Below are positions 1-7,536 of a stretch of DNA of 64,000 bases, piece by piece. The notes below the pieces were generated by a model. That model saw only the letters and a program-made list of their open reading frames with translations, did not search any database and was not told the DNA's origin. Location: the NCBI GenBank assembly GCA_031376285.1, contig JANMDN010000075.1, positions 1 through 64,000 on the forward strand, read 5' to 3'. The position numbers and the translations under genes were made by a program. Numbering within the stretch: position 1 is the stretch's first letter; each line of letters begins with the position of its first letter. The stretch comes from JANMDN01 sp031376285 (lineage in GTDB: Bacteria > Actinomycetota > Thermoleophilia > Miltoncostaeales > Miltoncostaeaceae).

Positions 1-249
1 CGGCGGATGATCCGGCACGAGAGCGTCATCACCGCCCTGATCGGCGCCGCGCTGGGCATGCCGCTCGGGCTCTTCCTCGCCGGACTCGTCACCGTCGCGC
101 TCAGGGACGAGGGGCTCACGTTCTCGCTCCCGGGCTCCACGCTTGTCGTGTTCGCCCTCGTCGCTGTCGCGGCGGGCATCCTGGCCGCCATTCTGCCCGC
201 GCGGCGGGCGTCTCGGCTGAACGTGCTCGAGGCGCTCCAATACGAGTGA
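1..249 (+). CDS. FtsX-family ABC transporter permease, C-terminal part
   Basis: The reading frame is open from the first base, so the gene starts outside the window; only the last 82 residues are seen. They contain two hydrophobic segments (about residues 12-33 and 46-67), a loop between them, and the ending PARRASRLNVLEALQYE. That ending is typical of FtsX/MacB-type permeases, where the last membrane helix is followed by a short 'PARRAAxLDPxxALR' tail. The protein would sit in the cytoplasmic membrane and work with an ATP-binding partner encoded upstream, outside the window. Substrate cannot be told from this fragment. Confidence 0.85.
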   Translation, partial: RRMIRHESVITALIGAALGMPLGLFLAGLVTVALRDEGLTFSLPGSTLVVFALVAVAAGILAAILPARRASRLNVLEALQYE

Positions 250-457
250 TTGAACGTACGCAAACCCGGGTCATGTCGTTTTCACGGAGGGATCGAGGCT
301 CCCCTCAGGTCGCGCGGTGGCTGACCCGGGTGAACGATCCTGCGCAAGGTCGAACGCGGCCTCACTCACGCGAGGTCACTCACCGCGCCGTGAGGCTGAG
401 CCAGCAGATCCCGCCGAGTCGGCCGGCGCGCCCTTCTGACGGCGGCGCCCGATGGCC
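250..457. other. intergenic region, nothing recognised
   Basis: About 200 bp between the permease end and the converging NTF2-like gene. I see no open frame with typical codon use and no clear terminator hairpin with a T-run. Confidence 0.4.
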
Positions 458-871
458 TTAGTCGGGGTAGACCCAGCCGATCTGGTCATTGGGGACCCCA
501 ATCGAGGCATGCGTTTGGACGAACCGCCAGACGCCCTCTTCCCTGTGGACGACGGCGCTCCACCGAGGCGAGACGCGGCGCCCGTCGGGGAGAGTGATCG
601 TCAACAGCGTGGTCGCCCAGCCAACGGTCCCCTCGCTGAATGCCCGAATGTCTCGCGGGGTAAACGTGACGTTGCCGGCGGCGCCGGAGACCTCGCCGTG
701 CAGAAAGCGCGAGACCTCCTCACCGCCCTCGATGAGTTCCTCCGGATCACTTCCGATGAGGCTGGCGGCCGGGTCAGGCGAGACATGCCGGTCGATGATC
801 GACGCGTCACCGCGGCTGGCCGAAGCGAACCAGGAGATGACGAGCTCCTCGATCTCACGCGATGGCTCCAT
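458..871 (-). CDS. NTF2/SnoaL-like domain protein (nuclear transport factor 2 fold)
   Basis: A 137-residue protein. It begins MEPSREIEELVISWFASASR and ends with FVQTHASIGVPNDQIGWVYP. The N-terminal helix, the 'RGD' turn, the FTPRDIRAFSEG stretch and the final strands (TLPDGRRVSPRWSAVVHREEGVWRFVQTH, split across the last 45 residues) match the cone-shaped fold of SnoaL/DUF4440-type proteins, of which many are small-molecule isomerases, hydrolases or binding proteins. The ATG at 871 is preceded by a GGGGA-type ribosome site. An in-frame extension upstream is Arg/Pro-rich and not protein-like. No substrate can be assigned. Confidence 0.75.
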   Translation of the reverse strand: MEPSREIEELVISWFASASRGDASIIDRHVSPDPAASLIGSDPEELIEGGEEVSRFLHGEVSGAAGNVTFTPRDIRAFSEGTVGWATTLLTITLPDGRRVSPRWSAVVHREEGVWRFVQTHASIGVPNDQIGWVYPD

Positions 872-901
872 CCGGTCCCCACTGGACGTGATGTTGATGC
901 G

Positions 902-1265
902 TTCTATCGGGGCTCCGGGGCGGTTGTCAAGGCGGCCCGCGGTCTGGCTCGGCCGGGCCAGCGCTATCCTCCGCCGGCGGAGTTCTTCGGGCCTGATTCG
1001 CCCGACGCCGACGACGCGGAAGAGATCCTGGCGGCGATCCCCAAGCGGTTCGCTGCCGACACCACCATTCGCTTCATCGGTTCGCGCCGGATCTTCCGGC
1101 TCGAGTACCTCTATCGCAGGACCCCGGGTGGTCGAGGTCGGCAAGCCCGAACCGCAAACCCGGGAGGTCGTCATGGCCATCCTCGACGCCGACCCGTATC
1201 TGGTCTGCACCCCCACGTGTGGCGTCCGGCGAGGGCTCCCGATGCTCGTGGGCCGCACTGAGTGA
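902..1265 (+). pseudogene. possible frameshifted coding remnant, function unknown
   Basis: Between the NTF2-like gene and the next gene lie about 510 bp with no intact gene. On the plus strand one frame from about 902 to 1125 (includes EEILAAIPKRFAADTTIRF) and the next frame from about 1120 to 1265 (includes TREVVMAILDADPYLVC) both show the strong G/C preference at third codon positions seen in real genes here, and would join through a single frameshift near 1125. No family was recognised and no good start is visible. This may be a decayed gene or chance; the rest of the gap (1266-1383) shows nothing. Confidence 0.25.
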
Positions 1266-1383
1266 CCGCCGTCGAGTACTTCGAAGACTCCGCGGACGGC
1301 GACGCTCGGGCCGTGAAGGAGCCGAGGTCTGAAGAAAGCGGAGATTTGCTACGGGCGGCGTCTGGCATCCGGACGCGCGCGGG

Positions 1384-2148
1384 TCAGCTGAACGAGAGGT
1401 CGAGCGTCTCCCCATCAGCGGGGATCGCGACGCGGTCGGCAAGTCCTTCTGCGGCGAGTCCCGCCCGGAGCGCGGCCCGGGTGAGCAAGCAGTGGTTGAT
1501 GGCCTCCATGTGGACCGCGACGATCAGCGCGTCTGGGGCGGCCCGGCAGACGGCGACGACGTCGGGGACGTCCATGGTGATCGGGTCGCCCGCGATGAAG
1601 CGAGCCGCTCCTGCGTTCACGACGATCACGTCCGGAGTGTGTGTCTCGACCGCGGCCTCGACATCCGGACACCAAACGGTGTCGCCGGCGAGGTACAGGG
1701 TGGGCTCCCCTTGGGCTCGCAGCACGTAGCCCGAGACGGGTCCGAGTTCGTCGGCAATCGCGCCGTGTCCGTGCCGACCGCCGGTTCGGGTCACCGTGAC
1801 TTGGCCGAGCGCCGTTTCGGAAGCGAACGGGCGCAGGTCTCCCCTCCCCTGCCGGGCAAGGAGCGTCGCGTCGTTTGCCTGGCAGAGCACGGGAAGCGTG
1901 GCATCCAGGAGGGTGAGCGCCTCGATGTCGACGTGATCCGGGTGGAGGTGTGTGATGAGGACTGCCTGGACGTCCCGGACGACATCGTCGGCCGGGACGG
2001 GCAACTCGACGAGCGGGTTCGGTTGCGGGTTTGGCGTCTCAGGGATGGGCGGCTGCCCGCCGGCCGCTCCGAGCAGCGGGTCGACGATGATCCGCACACC
2101 GGCGATCTCGACGATCAGCGTCGCGTGGCGGATGAGACGCAACCTCAC
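1384..2148 (-). CDS. MBL-fold metallo-hydrolase (UlaG-like)
   Basis: A 254-residue soluble protein of the metallo-beta-lactamase fold. The first metal motif HLHPDH is at residues 67-72, a GGRHGHG stretch at about 124-130, GDT at 156-158, and AVHMEAINHC at about 212-221 supplies a late histidine. The layout, with N-terminal HATLIVEIAGVRIIVDP and no lactamase signal peptide, resembles the UlaG/YtnP-like 'L-ascorbate-6-phosphate lactonase' branch, whose substrates vary. The GTG start at 2148 lies 6 nt downstream of a TAGGAT -10 box, suggesting a leaderless transcript, divergent from the flavoprotein gene at 2231. Confidence 0.82.
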   Translation of the reverse strand: MRLRLIRHATLIVEIAGVRIIVDPLLGAAGGQPPIPETPNPQPNPLVELPVPADDVVRDVQAVLITHLHPDHVDIEALTLLDATLPVLCQANDATLLARQGRGDLRPFASETALGQVTVTRTGGRHGHGAIADELGPVSGYVLRAQGEPTLYLAGDTVWCPDVEAAVETHTPDVIVVNAGAARFIAGDPITMDVPDVVAVCRAAPDALIVAVHMEAINHCLLTRAALRAGLAAEGLADRVAIPADGETLDLSFS

Positions 2149-2154
2149 ACCAGG

Positions 2155-2160
2155 ATCCTA
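2155..2160 (-). promoter_or_regulatory. -10 box (TAGGAT), leaderless promoter of the MBL-fold gene
   Basis: On the minus strand TAGGAT is followed by 6 nt and then the GTG start at 2148, so transcription would start at or next to the start codon. Confidence 0.45.
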
Positions 2161-2218
2161 CGCCCGGGCAGGCCCAAGCCGGGATACGTCTCAAACGATC
2201 GCAGGGCGATCGGCGGGG

Positions 2219-2224
2219 TACCCT
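2219..2224 (+). promoter_or_regulatory. -10 box (TACCCT), leaderless promoter of the PPOX-like gene
   Basis: TACCCT is followed by GCAGGG and the GTG start at 2231. Six nucleotides between -10 and start fits a leaderless mRNA, though GCAGGG could also act as a weak ribosome site. Confidence 0.4.
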
Positions 2225-2230
2225 GCAGGG

Positions 2231-2842
2231 GTGACCGAGATCACCTCGATCGACGAGCTGAGACAGCGCTACCGCGAGCCCGTCGAGCGAGTCGTTCGCA
2301 AGGAACTCGACCGGATCGACGAGCACTGCCGCCGGTTCATCGCGCATTCGCCGTTTGTCGTCCTCGCGACCGTCGGAGCCGACGGCCGGCTTGACGCGTC
2401 CCCGCGCGGTGATGCCCCTGGCTTTGTCGAGGTCCGAGATGAGCACACCCTGTTGATCCCGGATCGTCCTGGCAACAACCGGATCGATTCCCTCACCAAC
2501 CTCGTCGAACGTCCTGGCGCAGGCTTGCTGTTCATGATCCCTGGCATTGACGAGACACTCCGCGTGAACGGCACCATCGCGATCCGCGACGACGAAGAGC
2601 TGCGAGGTCGGTTCGTCGTCGACACTCGCCCGCCCGCGACGGTTCTCGTCGTGCGCGTCCAGCAGGTCTACCTGCACTGCGCGAAGGCCTTCATGCGGTC
2701 CGGCCTCTGGGATCCGAACACGTGGCCGCCCGAGCGGCCGATTCCCACCCTTGGCGAGATGATCCACGATCAGATCAACGAACCGGTCCCCGCCGAGTCT
2801 CAAGACGCCATGCTGGCCCGTTACCGCGAGAACCTCTACTGA
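2231..2842 (+). CDS. pyridoxamine 5'-phosphate oxidase-like flavoprotein, MSMEG_1061 family
   Basis: A 203-residue protein with a split-barrel FMN-binding fold. Recognisable blocks are HSPFVVLATVGADGRLDASPRGD (residues about 38-60), LLIPDRPGNNRIDSLTNLV and GLLFMIPGIDETLRVNG, followed by QVYLHCAKAFMRSGLWDP, the last typical of the MSMEG_1061 family of FMN-dependent PPOX-like proteins. Family members are cytoplasmic and may bind FMN or F420; the substrate is unknown. Start GTG at 2231 is chosen because the fold begins just after it and a -10 box lies 6 nt upstream; the longer open frame overlaps the divergent gene. Confidence 0.85.
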   Translation: MTEITSIDELRQRYREPVERVVRKELDRIDEHCRRFIAHSPFVVLATVGADGRLDASPRGDAPGFVEVRDEHTLLIPDRPGNNRIDSLTNLVERPGAGLLFMIPGIDETLRVNGTIAIRDDEELRGRFVVDTRPPATVLVVRVQQVYLHCAKAFMRSGLWDPNTWPPERPIPTLGEMIHDQINEPVPAESQDAMLARYRENLY

Positions 2843-2849
2843 CGTCCGG

Positions 2850-3212
2850 CAGAATCGGCTACGGCTGGGCATGCCCGCCGGCGAACACCCCTTGGCGACG
2901 CGCAGGCCGTCAACCCGCGTCGACGCTGATCTGTCAGGACCTCGACGATCTCCTCGTCGGTCAACCCGATTTGGCGCGCCAACCGAATATGGACGTGGAG
3001 CCGGCGCTCCTGCCCCGAGCGGTGCGAGGACAGAGATCGTCTCGATCTGGCGTTGCTTGAGATCGAGGCCGGGTCGGCTGCAGGTGTCGCCGAACGGGAA
3101 CTCGATCGAAGAGTCGGCCAACGTCTGGGGCGACGTCTGCCAGCATCTCCAAGACCTCCTCGCTGATCGTCGGGTCGAGCCTGCGCTGCGCGTGCGCCTC
3201 GTAGTCTTGCCA
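2850..3212 (-). pseudogene. carboxymuconolactone decarboxylase (AhpD/CMD) family, multiply frameshifted
   Basis: No single frame is open here, but reading the minus strand from 3212 down gives a colinear CMD-family protein in pieces. WQDYEAHAQRRLDPTISEEV through VGRLFDRVP lies in one frame. FGDTCSRPGLDLKQRQIETI continues in a second frame from about 3105, LHVHIRLARQIGLTDEEIVE in a third from about 3005, QISVDAG in a fourth segment near 2933, and LRVAKGCSPA in a fifth near 2905. Each change moves the frame in the same direction, equal to one extra base (or two missing). The usual CMD helix with a redox Cys is not seen in the 'LDLKxR...HI' arrangement, as in PcaC-like members. The relic overlaps the start region of the ABC ATPase gene. 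Either a decayed gene or a locally poor assembly. Confidence 0.72.
3202..3207 (+). promoter_or_regulatory. -10 box (TAGTCT), leaderless promoter of the ABC exporter pair
   Basis: TAGTCT is followed by 7 nt (TGCCAAG) and the ATG at 3215. It lies inside the decayed CMD gene. Confidence 0.4.
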
Positions 3213-3214
3213 AG

Positions 3215-4150
3215 ATGCCGGCGACCATGGACGCGACCGTGACCGAAGCCCGAGGCGAGCGCTTGGCGATACGCCTGCGGGGCGTGACCAAATCGTTTGG
3301 CGAAATTCGGGCGGTCGACGGCTTCGACCTCGACGTGCCCGAGGGAACCTGCGTCGGTCTCCTCGGCCCCAATGGCGCCGGCAAGAGCACGACGATGAAG
3401 CTTCTGACCGCTCAGGCGATCGCCGATTCGGGCGACATCAACGTCCTCGGCTACGAGCTGCCCCACCAGTCGAAGTCGGCCCGAGCCGAGATGGGGGTCG
3501 TCCCACAGCTCGACAACCTCGATACGACCCTCACGGTCAAGCAGAACCTCATCGTGTTCTCGTATCTGTACCGCGTCCCCCGGGCCGAGCGTCGGAGCGC
3601 CATCGAACGCGCGCTCGAGATCGCCAAACTTGGTGACCGGCGCGACACCCGTGTGGACAAACTCTCCGGCGGAATGCGCCGGCGGCTGCTGATTGCCAGA
3701 GCCCTGATCCACCAGCCGCGCCTCGTTCTGATGGACGAGCCGACCGTCGGGCTCGACCCTCAGGTTCGTCAGGAGATCTGGGCACTCATCGACCGTCTTC
3801 GCGGCGACGGGGTCTCGATCCTCATGTCCACGCACTACATCGAAGAGGCCGAACGGCTCGCTGACACCGTGACGATCATGTCGCACGGACGCCCCGTGGC
3901 GGTCGGCCCGCCCGCCGACCTCGTGACGACACACGCCGGGCGCGAGGCAATCGAGGTCTACGGACCGCCGGCGCGTCTCGTCGAGGTCGAACGTGACGCG
4001 CTCGCGGTGGGGGTTCGGACTCGGCGCACCGGGACGTCGATCGCCCTTCTTGGCATCGACTCCGCAAACGGCGCCCTTCCGCAGGGCGAGCGCCGACCGG
4101 CAAACCTCGAAGACGTATTCGTCCTGCTCACCGGCGAGGAGATCGCGTGA
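3215..4150 (+). CDS. ABC transporter ATP-binding protein (DrrA/NodI-like)
   Basis: A 311-residue ATPase. Walker A GPNGAGKST is at residues 51-59, the signature LSGGM at 150-154, Walker B VLMDEP at 171-176, and the switch histidine in STHYIEE near 208-214. After the core domain a C-terminal extension of about 90 residues follows, as in DrrA/NodI-type ATPases that power ABC-2 exporters. The downstream permease starts within the stop codon (GTGA overlap), so the two form one transporter, probably for a lipid, glycolipid, polyketide or drug. Start ATG at 3215; GTG at 3239 is a possible alternative. A TANNNT box 7 nt before the ATG supports the first. Confidence 0.9.
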   Translation: MPATMDATVTEARGERLAIRLRGVTKSFGEIRAVDGFDLDVPEGTCVGLLGPNGAGKSTTMKLLTAQAIADSGDINVLGYELPHQSKSARAEMGVVPQLDNLDTTLTVKQNLIVFSYLYRVPRAERRSAIERALEIAKLGDRRDTRVDKLSGGMRRRLLIARALIHQPRLVLMDEPTVGLDPQVRQEIWALIDRLRGDGVSILMSTHYIEEAERLADTVTIMSHGRPVAVGPPADLVTTHAGREAIEVYGPPARLVEVERDALAVGVRTRRTGTSIALLGIDSANGALPQGERRPANLEDVFVLLTGEEIA

Positions 4151-4956
4151 CCACGACCCCGCAGATGCCCCGGGAGGGTCGGACGCGCCTCGGCCGGCTC
4201 GAGCGACCGGCGCTCGTGGGCGTCCTTGTGCGCGAGATCATCAACTTCTCCTCCTACTGGCGCTCGACGACGTTCTCGGCGACGGTCGAGCCCACGATTT
4301 ACCTGTTGGCCTTCGGATTCGGCTTCGGGTCACTTGTGTCGACGGTTAAGGGTCTCGACTACGTCGAGTTCGTCGGCACCGGCACCGTCGCGACAGCGAT
4401 CATGTTCGCGTCGGTGTTTTCGGCGATGTTCGGCACGTTCGTCAAGCGCGAGTTCCAACACACCTACGACGCAATTCTGGCCGCGCCCGTGGACGCGGAG
4501 GAACTCGTCACCGGCGAGGTGCTGTGGGTCTCGGCTCGCGCGGGCGTCTACGGATCGATTCCGCTCCTTGTCGCGATGATGTTCGGCCTCGACCCGAGTT
4601 GGGGCATGTTGACGGTTCCGCTGATCGGGGTGGTCACCGGATTCGGTTGGGCGTCGTTTGGCGTGCTGGTATCGGCGGTACTGAAGTCCATCGATCATTT
4701 TTCGTATGTCACCAGCACGGTCGTGACCCCGGTGTTTCTCGTCGCCGGCACGTACTTTCCGCTCGACGGCCTACCCCAATGGGCCCGGGTCGCAGGGCAT
4801 TTCAACCCGCTCTACCACTGCGTCGAGCTCGTCCGCCACGCATCGTTTGGATGGCAGGGTTTCACCGACCTCGGCCACCTTGGCGCCCTGATCGTGTTCG
4901 GCGTCGCGATGTGGCGCCTCGCGATCTGGCGCACGAACATCCGCCTAGTCTCCTGA
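4147..4956 (+). CDS. ABC-2 type transporter permease (NodJ/DrrB-like)
   Basis: A 269-residue inner-membrane protein with about six hydrophobic segments (near residues 46-65, 78-97, 126-145, 153-178, 186-204 and 242-262). The central KREFQHTYDAILAAPV and the segment SYVTSTVVTPVFLVAGTYFP followed by FNPLYHCVELVR are hallmarks of the NodJ/ABC-2 permease family. The GTG start overlaps the ATPase stop by 4 nt, indicating translational coupling. Function inferred: export of a hydrophobic compound together with the ATPase; no substrate can be named. Confidence 0.9.
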   Translation: MTTTPQMPREGRTRLGRLERPALVGVLVREIINFSSYWRSTTFSATVEPTIYLLAFGFGFGSLVSTVKGLDYVEFVGTGTVATAIMFASVFSAMFGTFVKREFQHTYDAILAAPVDAEELVTGEVLWVSARAGVYGSIPLLVAMMFGLDPSWGMLTVPLIGVVTGFGWASFGVLVSAVLKSIDHFSYVTSTVVTPVFLVAGTYFPLDGLPQWARVAGHFNPLYHCVELVRHASFGWQGFTDLGHLGALIVFGVAMWRLAIWRTNIRLVS

Positions 4957-5012
4957 GCGCGGTCGGACCGAGCGTCGTGGACCTCTCCGATCGGCAGCGA
5001 CGTACGGTTGGT

Positions 5013-5987
5013 ATGCGACGACGAGACTTCCTGACCGCCGCGGCGAGCCTTCCGTTCCTCGGATACACGGGAGCGCTTGGAGCGGCCCGGCCCCATGGGG
5101 GGAGCGCGGTGTTCCTTGTCACGGCCGATCGGGAGTCCCAGATACTCGCTGTTGACGCCGCGACCGCGCGGATAACCGGTCGCGTTCGGACAGCGCCCGG
5201 GCCACGAGGCATCGACGCGACAGCCAATGGGCAGACGGCCGTCGTTTGCCACACCCAGACGGGAGTCGTGAGCATCATCGTCGCAGCCGGACTGCGAGTG
5301 CGCCACACGCTCGAGACGATCGCCGAACCGCGGTACGCCGCGTTCCCAAACGAACGCCTCGCGTATGTGAGTGACTCCGCGAGCGGAGCCCTCCATGTCG
5401 TCGACCTTGCCAGGGGACGGCTTGTCGGACGTCTCGACCTCGACGGCGCAGCCAGGCACTTGTCAATCTCGCCGACGGGTGACCGGATCTGGGTCGCGCT
5501 CGGCAACGCCTCACGCACCGTCGCGATCATCGACCTGACGGCGCCGCTGCGACCCCGCCTTCTCCGGTACGTCGCCACCCCCCATCGCGCCCATGACGTC
5601 GCGTTCTCAAGCGACGCGCAGGAGGTCTGGATCAGCTCCGGGTCGACTCGGCGCGTCGCGGTCTTCGACGCCCGAACCGGACGCCAGGTGGCCGTCCTCA
5701 AGGCCGACGCGCCACCCCAGCACTTCGTGATGCTCCCGGGGGCAGCCTGGGTGAGCTCCGGTGAGTCCGGAACCCTTCACATCCACGATCTCGTCACGCG
5801 GGAGGTTCGGCGCGCCATCGCGATACCCGTGGGCTCCTACAACGTCACGGCGGGGTTTGGACTCGTTGCGACACCGTCACTTGATCGCGGAACGCTGACC
5901 ACGATCGACCGCCACTCCGGCACGGTGACTCGATCACGTCACGTCGCCATCGCTGCGCATGACGCCTGCTTCGTGGTCGGCGCCTGA
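5013..5987 (+). CDS. Tat-exported YncE/WD40-like beta-propeller protein
   Basis: A 324-residue protein starting MRRRDFLTAAASLPFLGYTG, a clear twin-arginine signal peptide, so it is probably exported folded. The mature part is a chain of propeller blades, each with phrases such as ILAVDAATARITGRV, LHVVDLARGRLVGRL, VAVFDARTGRQVAVL and LHIHDLVTREVRRA, the pattern of YncE-like seven-bladed propellers. No catalytic motif is visible; such proteins act as binding scaffolds or redox partners. The start at 5013 is chosen because of the signal peptide; a GTG near 4977 would add 12 residues before the twin arginines. Confidence 0.82.
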   Translation: MRRRDFLTAAASLPFLGYTGALGAARPHGGSAVFLVTADRESQILAVDAATARITGRVRTAPGPRGIDATANGQTAVVCHTQTGVVSIIVAAGLRVRHTLETIAEPRYAAFPNERLAYVSDSASGALHVVDLARGRLVGRLDLDGAARHLSISPTGDRIWVALGNASRTVAIIDLTAPLRPRLLRYVATPHRAHDVAFSSDAQEVWISSGSTRRVAVFDARTGRQVAVLKADAPPQHFVMLPGAAWVSSGESGTLHIHDLVTREVRRAIAIPVGSYNVTAGFGLVATPSLDRGTLTTIDRHSGTVTRSRHVAIAAHDACFVVGA

Positions 5988-6071
5988 CAGGGCGGCTTGG
6001 GGGTGCTGATCGACCAACCTTCCCCCACATCACCGGTGTCCGACGAGCCGTGGTCTGTGACCTGAGGCGTT

Positions 6072-6091
6072 CCGCCCGAGCGCTCGGGCGG
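6072..6091. repeat. perfect 20-nt palindrome upstream of the GGDEF-EAL gene
   Basis: CCGCCCGAGC followed directly by its reverse complement GCTCGGGCGG, in the 160 bp gap between two same-strand genes. It could be a terminator stem for the propeller gene (no T-run follows) or an operator for the signalling gene 57 bp downstream. Confidence 0.6.
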
Positions 6092-6147
6092 TCGGCGTGA
6101 ACCCACAGGAGTGAAGGTTTTGCCACCGACAGCCGATACGAGAGCGG

Positions 6148-7515
6148 ATGTCGAACCGACAGACGGGTCACCAAGGCCGACAGCAGGCCGACCGAGAGAC
6201 GGCCGCGGCGATCGCGGTGCCGCCTGCGACGCCCGGCGCATGGACCACGTCCGGACCTTCCTCGACCGCCGAGATGCTCGATCGCCTCCGTCGCATTTTT
6301 GACGAGGTCGGCGCGCGGAGCGTGGCGCTCCTTCTCGGCGATGTCGACATCGTCGGAGGCGCGCGGAGGCTTGGACCCGACGACGGCGAGGTGTTGGCCG
6401 AGGTGGCCCGCAGGATTCGCGCCTCGGTCGGGGCCCGTGGGATCCTGGCTCGCCTGGACGGCGATGAGTTCGCGGCGGTCCTGGTTAACCCGGCCCCCGG
6501 AGAGTCTGTGGCGGTGGCCCGCCGGCTCGTCGAAGCGGTTCGGGCTCCCATGATTGCCGCCCATGGGCGGTACGAGGTCGGTCTCAGCATTGGTGTGGCA
6601 CTCGGCCGCGTCGATCACGAGCGGCCGGAGGCGCTGCTCCACGATGCCGACGTCGCCCTCGGCAGAGCCAAGGCCGCAGGGCCTCGACGGGTCGCCGTCT
6701 ACGACGTCGGGTCGACCGCGTCCGGCCTCGGGCACAGGGAGATCGTCGCGGGGCTGCACGGCGCCGCGGACCGAGGTGAGCTTTGGATCGCCTACCAGCC
6801 ACGTGTCCGCCTGAGCGACGGAGTGATCACCGGGCTCGAGGCACTGCTGCGCTGGGACCATCCCACGCAAGGTCCACTCTCGCCGGGCGCATTTCTCACC
6901 GTTGCCGCCGAGCGCGGAATGATGGCGCCCCTGGGCGAGTGGGTGCTCAGCGAGGCGTGCCGGCAGCTTGCCCTGTGGAGGACAACTCACGCCTGCGCGA
7001 TGGGGGTCGTGGTCGGCGTCAACCTCTCGGGCCAGGAACTGCGTTCAGACGGCATCATTGCCGCGGTCGCCCGAGCGGTCGACACGTCAGGCATCCCGGC
7101 CGAATGCCTCGAGCTGGAAGCGAGCCAGCGTCTGCTGAGCATTGAGTCAACCGCGGGTCGACTCCGGGAGCTTAAGCATCTGGGTGCCCGGATCGCGGTC
7201 GACGACTTCGGCACCGGCTATGCGTGGCTTGCCGAGCTTCGACGACTTCCCGTCGACGTATTGAAAGTCGATGGCCTCGTCGTGCAAAGGCTGCACCGCG
7301 CACGCGCGGACCGCGATCTGGTGCGCCTGGCCGTCGGGCTCGCGGATGCGCTTGGAGTCGAGGCCGTCGCCGAGGGCGTCGAGCGAGTGGACACCCTCCT
7401 TGCACTCGGCGAGCTTGGATACCGCTCAGCGCAGGGAACGATCCTGACGCCGCCGCTGCCACCTGAGGCCATCAGCCGGATCCTCGCCGACGGCGGCCAC
7501 GTCACGCTACCGTAG
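6148..7515 (+). CDS. GGDEF-EAL domain protein with degenerate active sites
   Basis: A 455-residue cytoplasmic protein. A GGDEF-like domain covers about residues 42-190; its signature reads LDGDEF instead of GGDEF, and the upstream metal site is LLLGDVDIV. An EAL domain covers about 195-450 with the EAL motif in GLEALLRWDH, DDFGTGYAWL, VLKVD and AEGVE. In the usual ELxxTES segment this protein has LELEASQRLL, so the glutamate of TES appears to be lost. It is therefore likely either a weak c-di-GMP phosphodiesterase or a c-di-GMP/GTP-sensing protein. There is no membrane or sensor domain; the N-terminal 40 residues are low-complexity. ATG at 6148 is the best start found. Confidence 0.85.
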   Translation: MSNRQTGHQGRQQADRETAAAIAVPPATPGAWTTSGPSSTAEMLDRLRRIFDEVGARSVALLLGDVDIVGGARRLGPDDGEVLAEVARRIRASVGARGILARLDGDEFAAVLVNPAPGESVAVARRLVEAVRAPMIAAHGRYEVGLSIGVALGRVDHERPEALLHDADVALGRAKAAGPRRVAVYDVGSTASGLGHREIVAGLHGAADRGELWIAYQPRVRLSDGVITGLEALLRWDHPTQGPLSPGAFLTVAAERGMMAPLGEWVLSEACRQLALWRTTHACAMGVVVGVNLSGQELRSDGIIAAVARAVDTSGIPAECLELEASQRLLSIESTAGRLRELKHLGARIAVDDFGTGYAWLAELRRLPVDVLKVDGLVVQRLHRARADRDLVRLAVGLADALGVEAVAEGVERVDTLLALGELGYRSAQGTILTPPLPPEAISRILADGGHVTLP

Positions 7516-7523
7516 AGGCCCAG

Positions 7524-7529
7524 TACGCT
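7524..7529 (+). promoter_or_regulatory. -10 box (TACGCT), leaderless promoter of the Nudix gene
   Basis: TACGCT, then CACAGTT (7 nt), then ATG at 7537; no ribosome site is present between, which fits a leaderless message. Confidence 0.5.
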
Positions 7530-7536
7530 CACAGTT

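Noticed and set aside
2039..3934. 631-codon minus-strand open frame
   Set aside because: It runs antisense to the flavoprotein and the ABC ATPase; its sequence is Arg/Asp/Gly-rich with no domain. Only a small part coincides with one piece of the CMD relic.
6000..6147. Possible c-di-GMP riboswitch before the GGDEF-EAL gene
   Set aside because: The gap has a strong palindrome but I could not match the conserved core of GEMM riboswitches; a covariance-model search would settle it.
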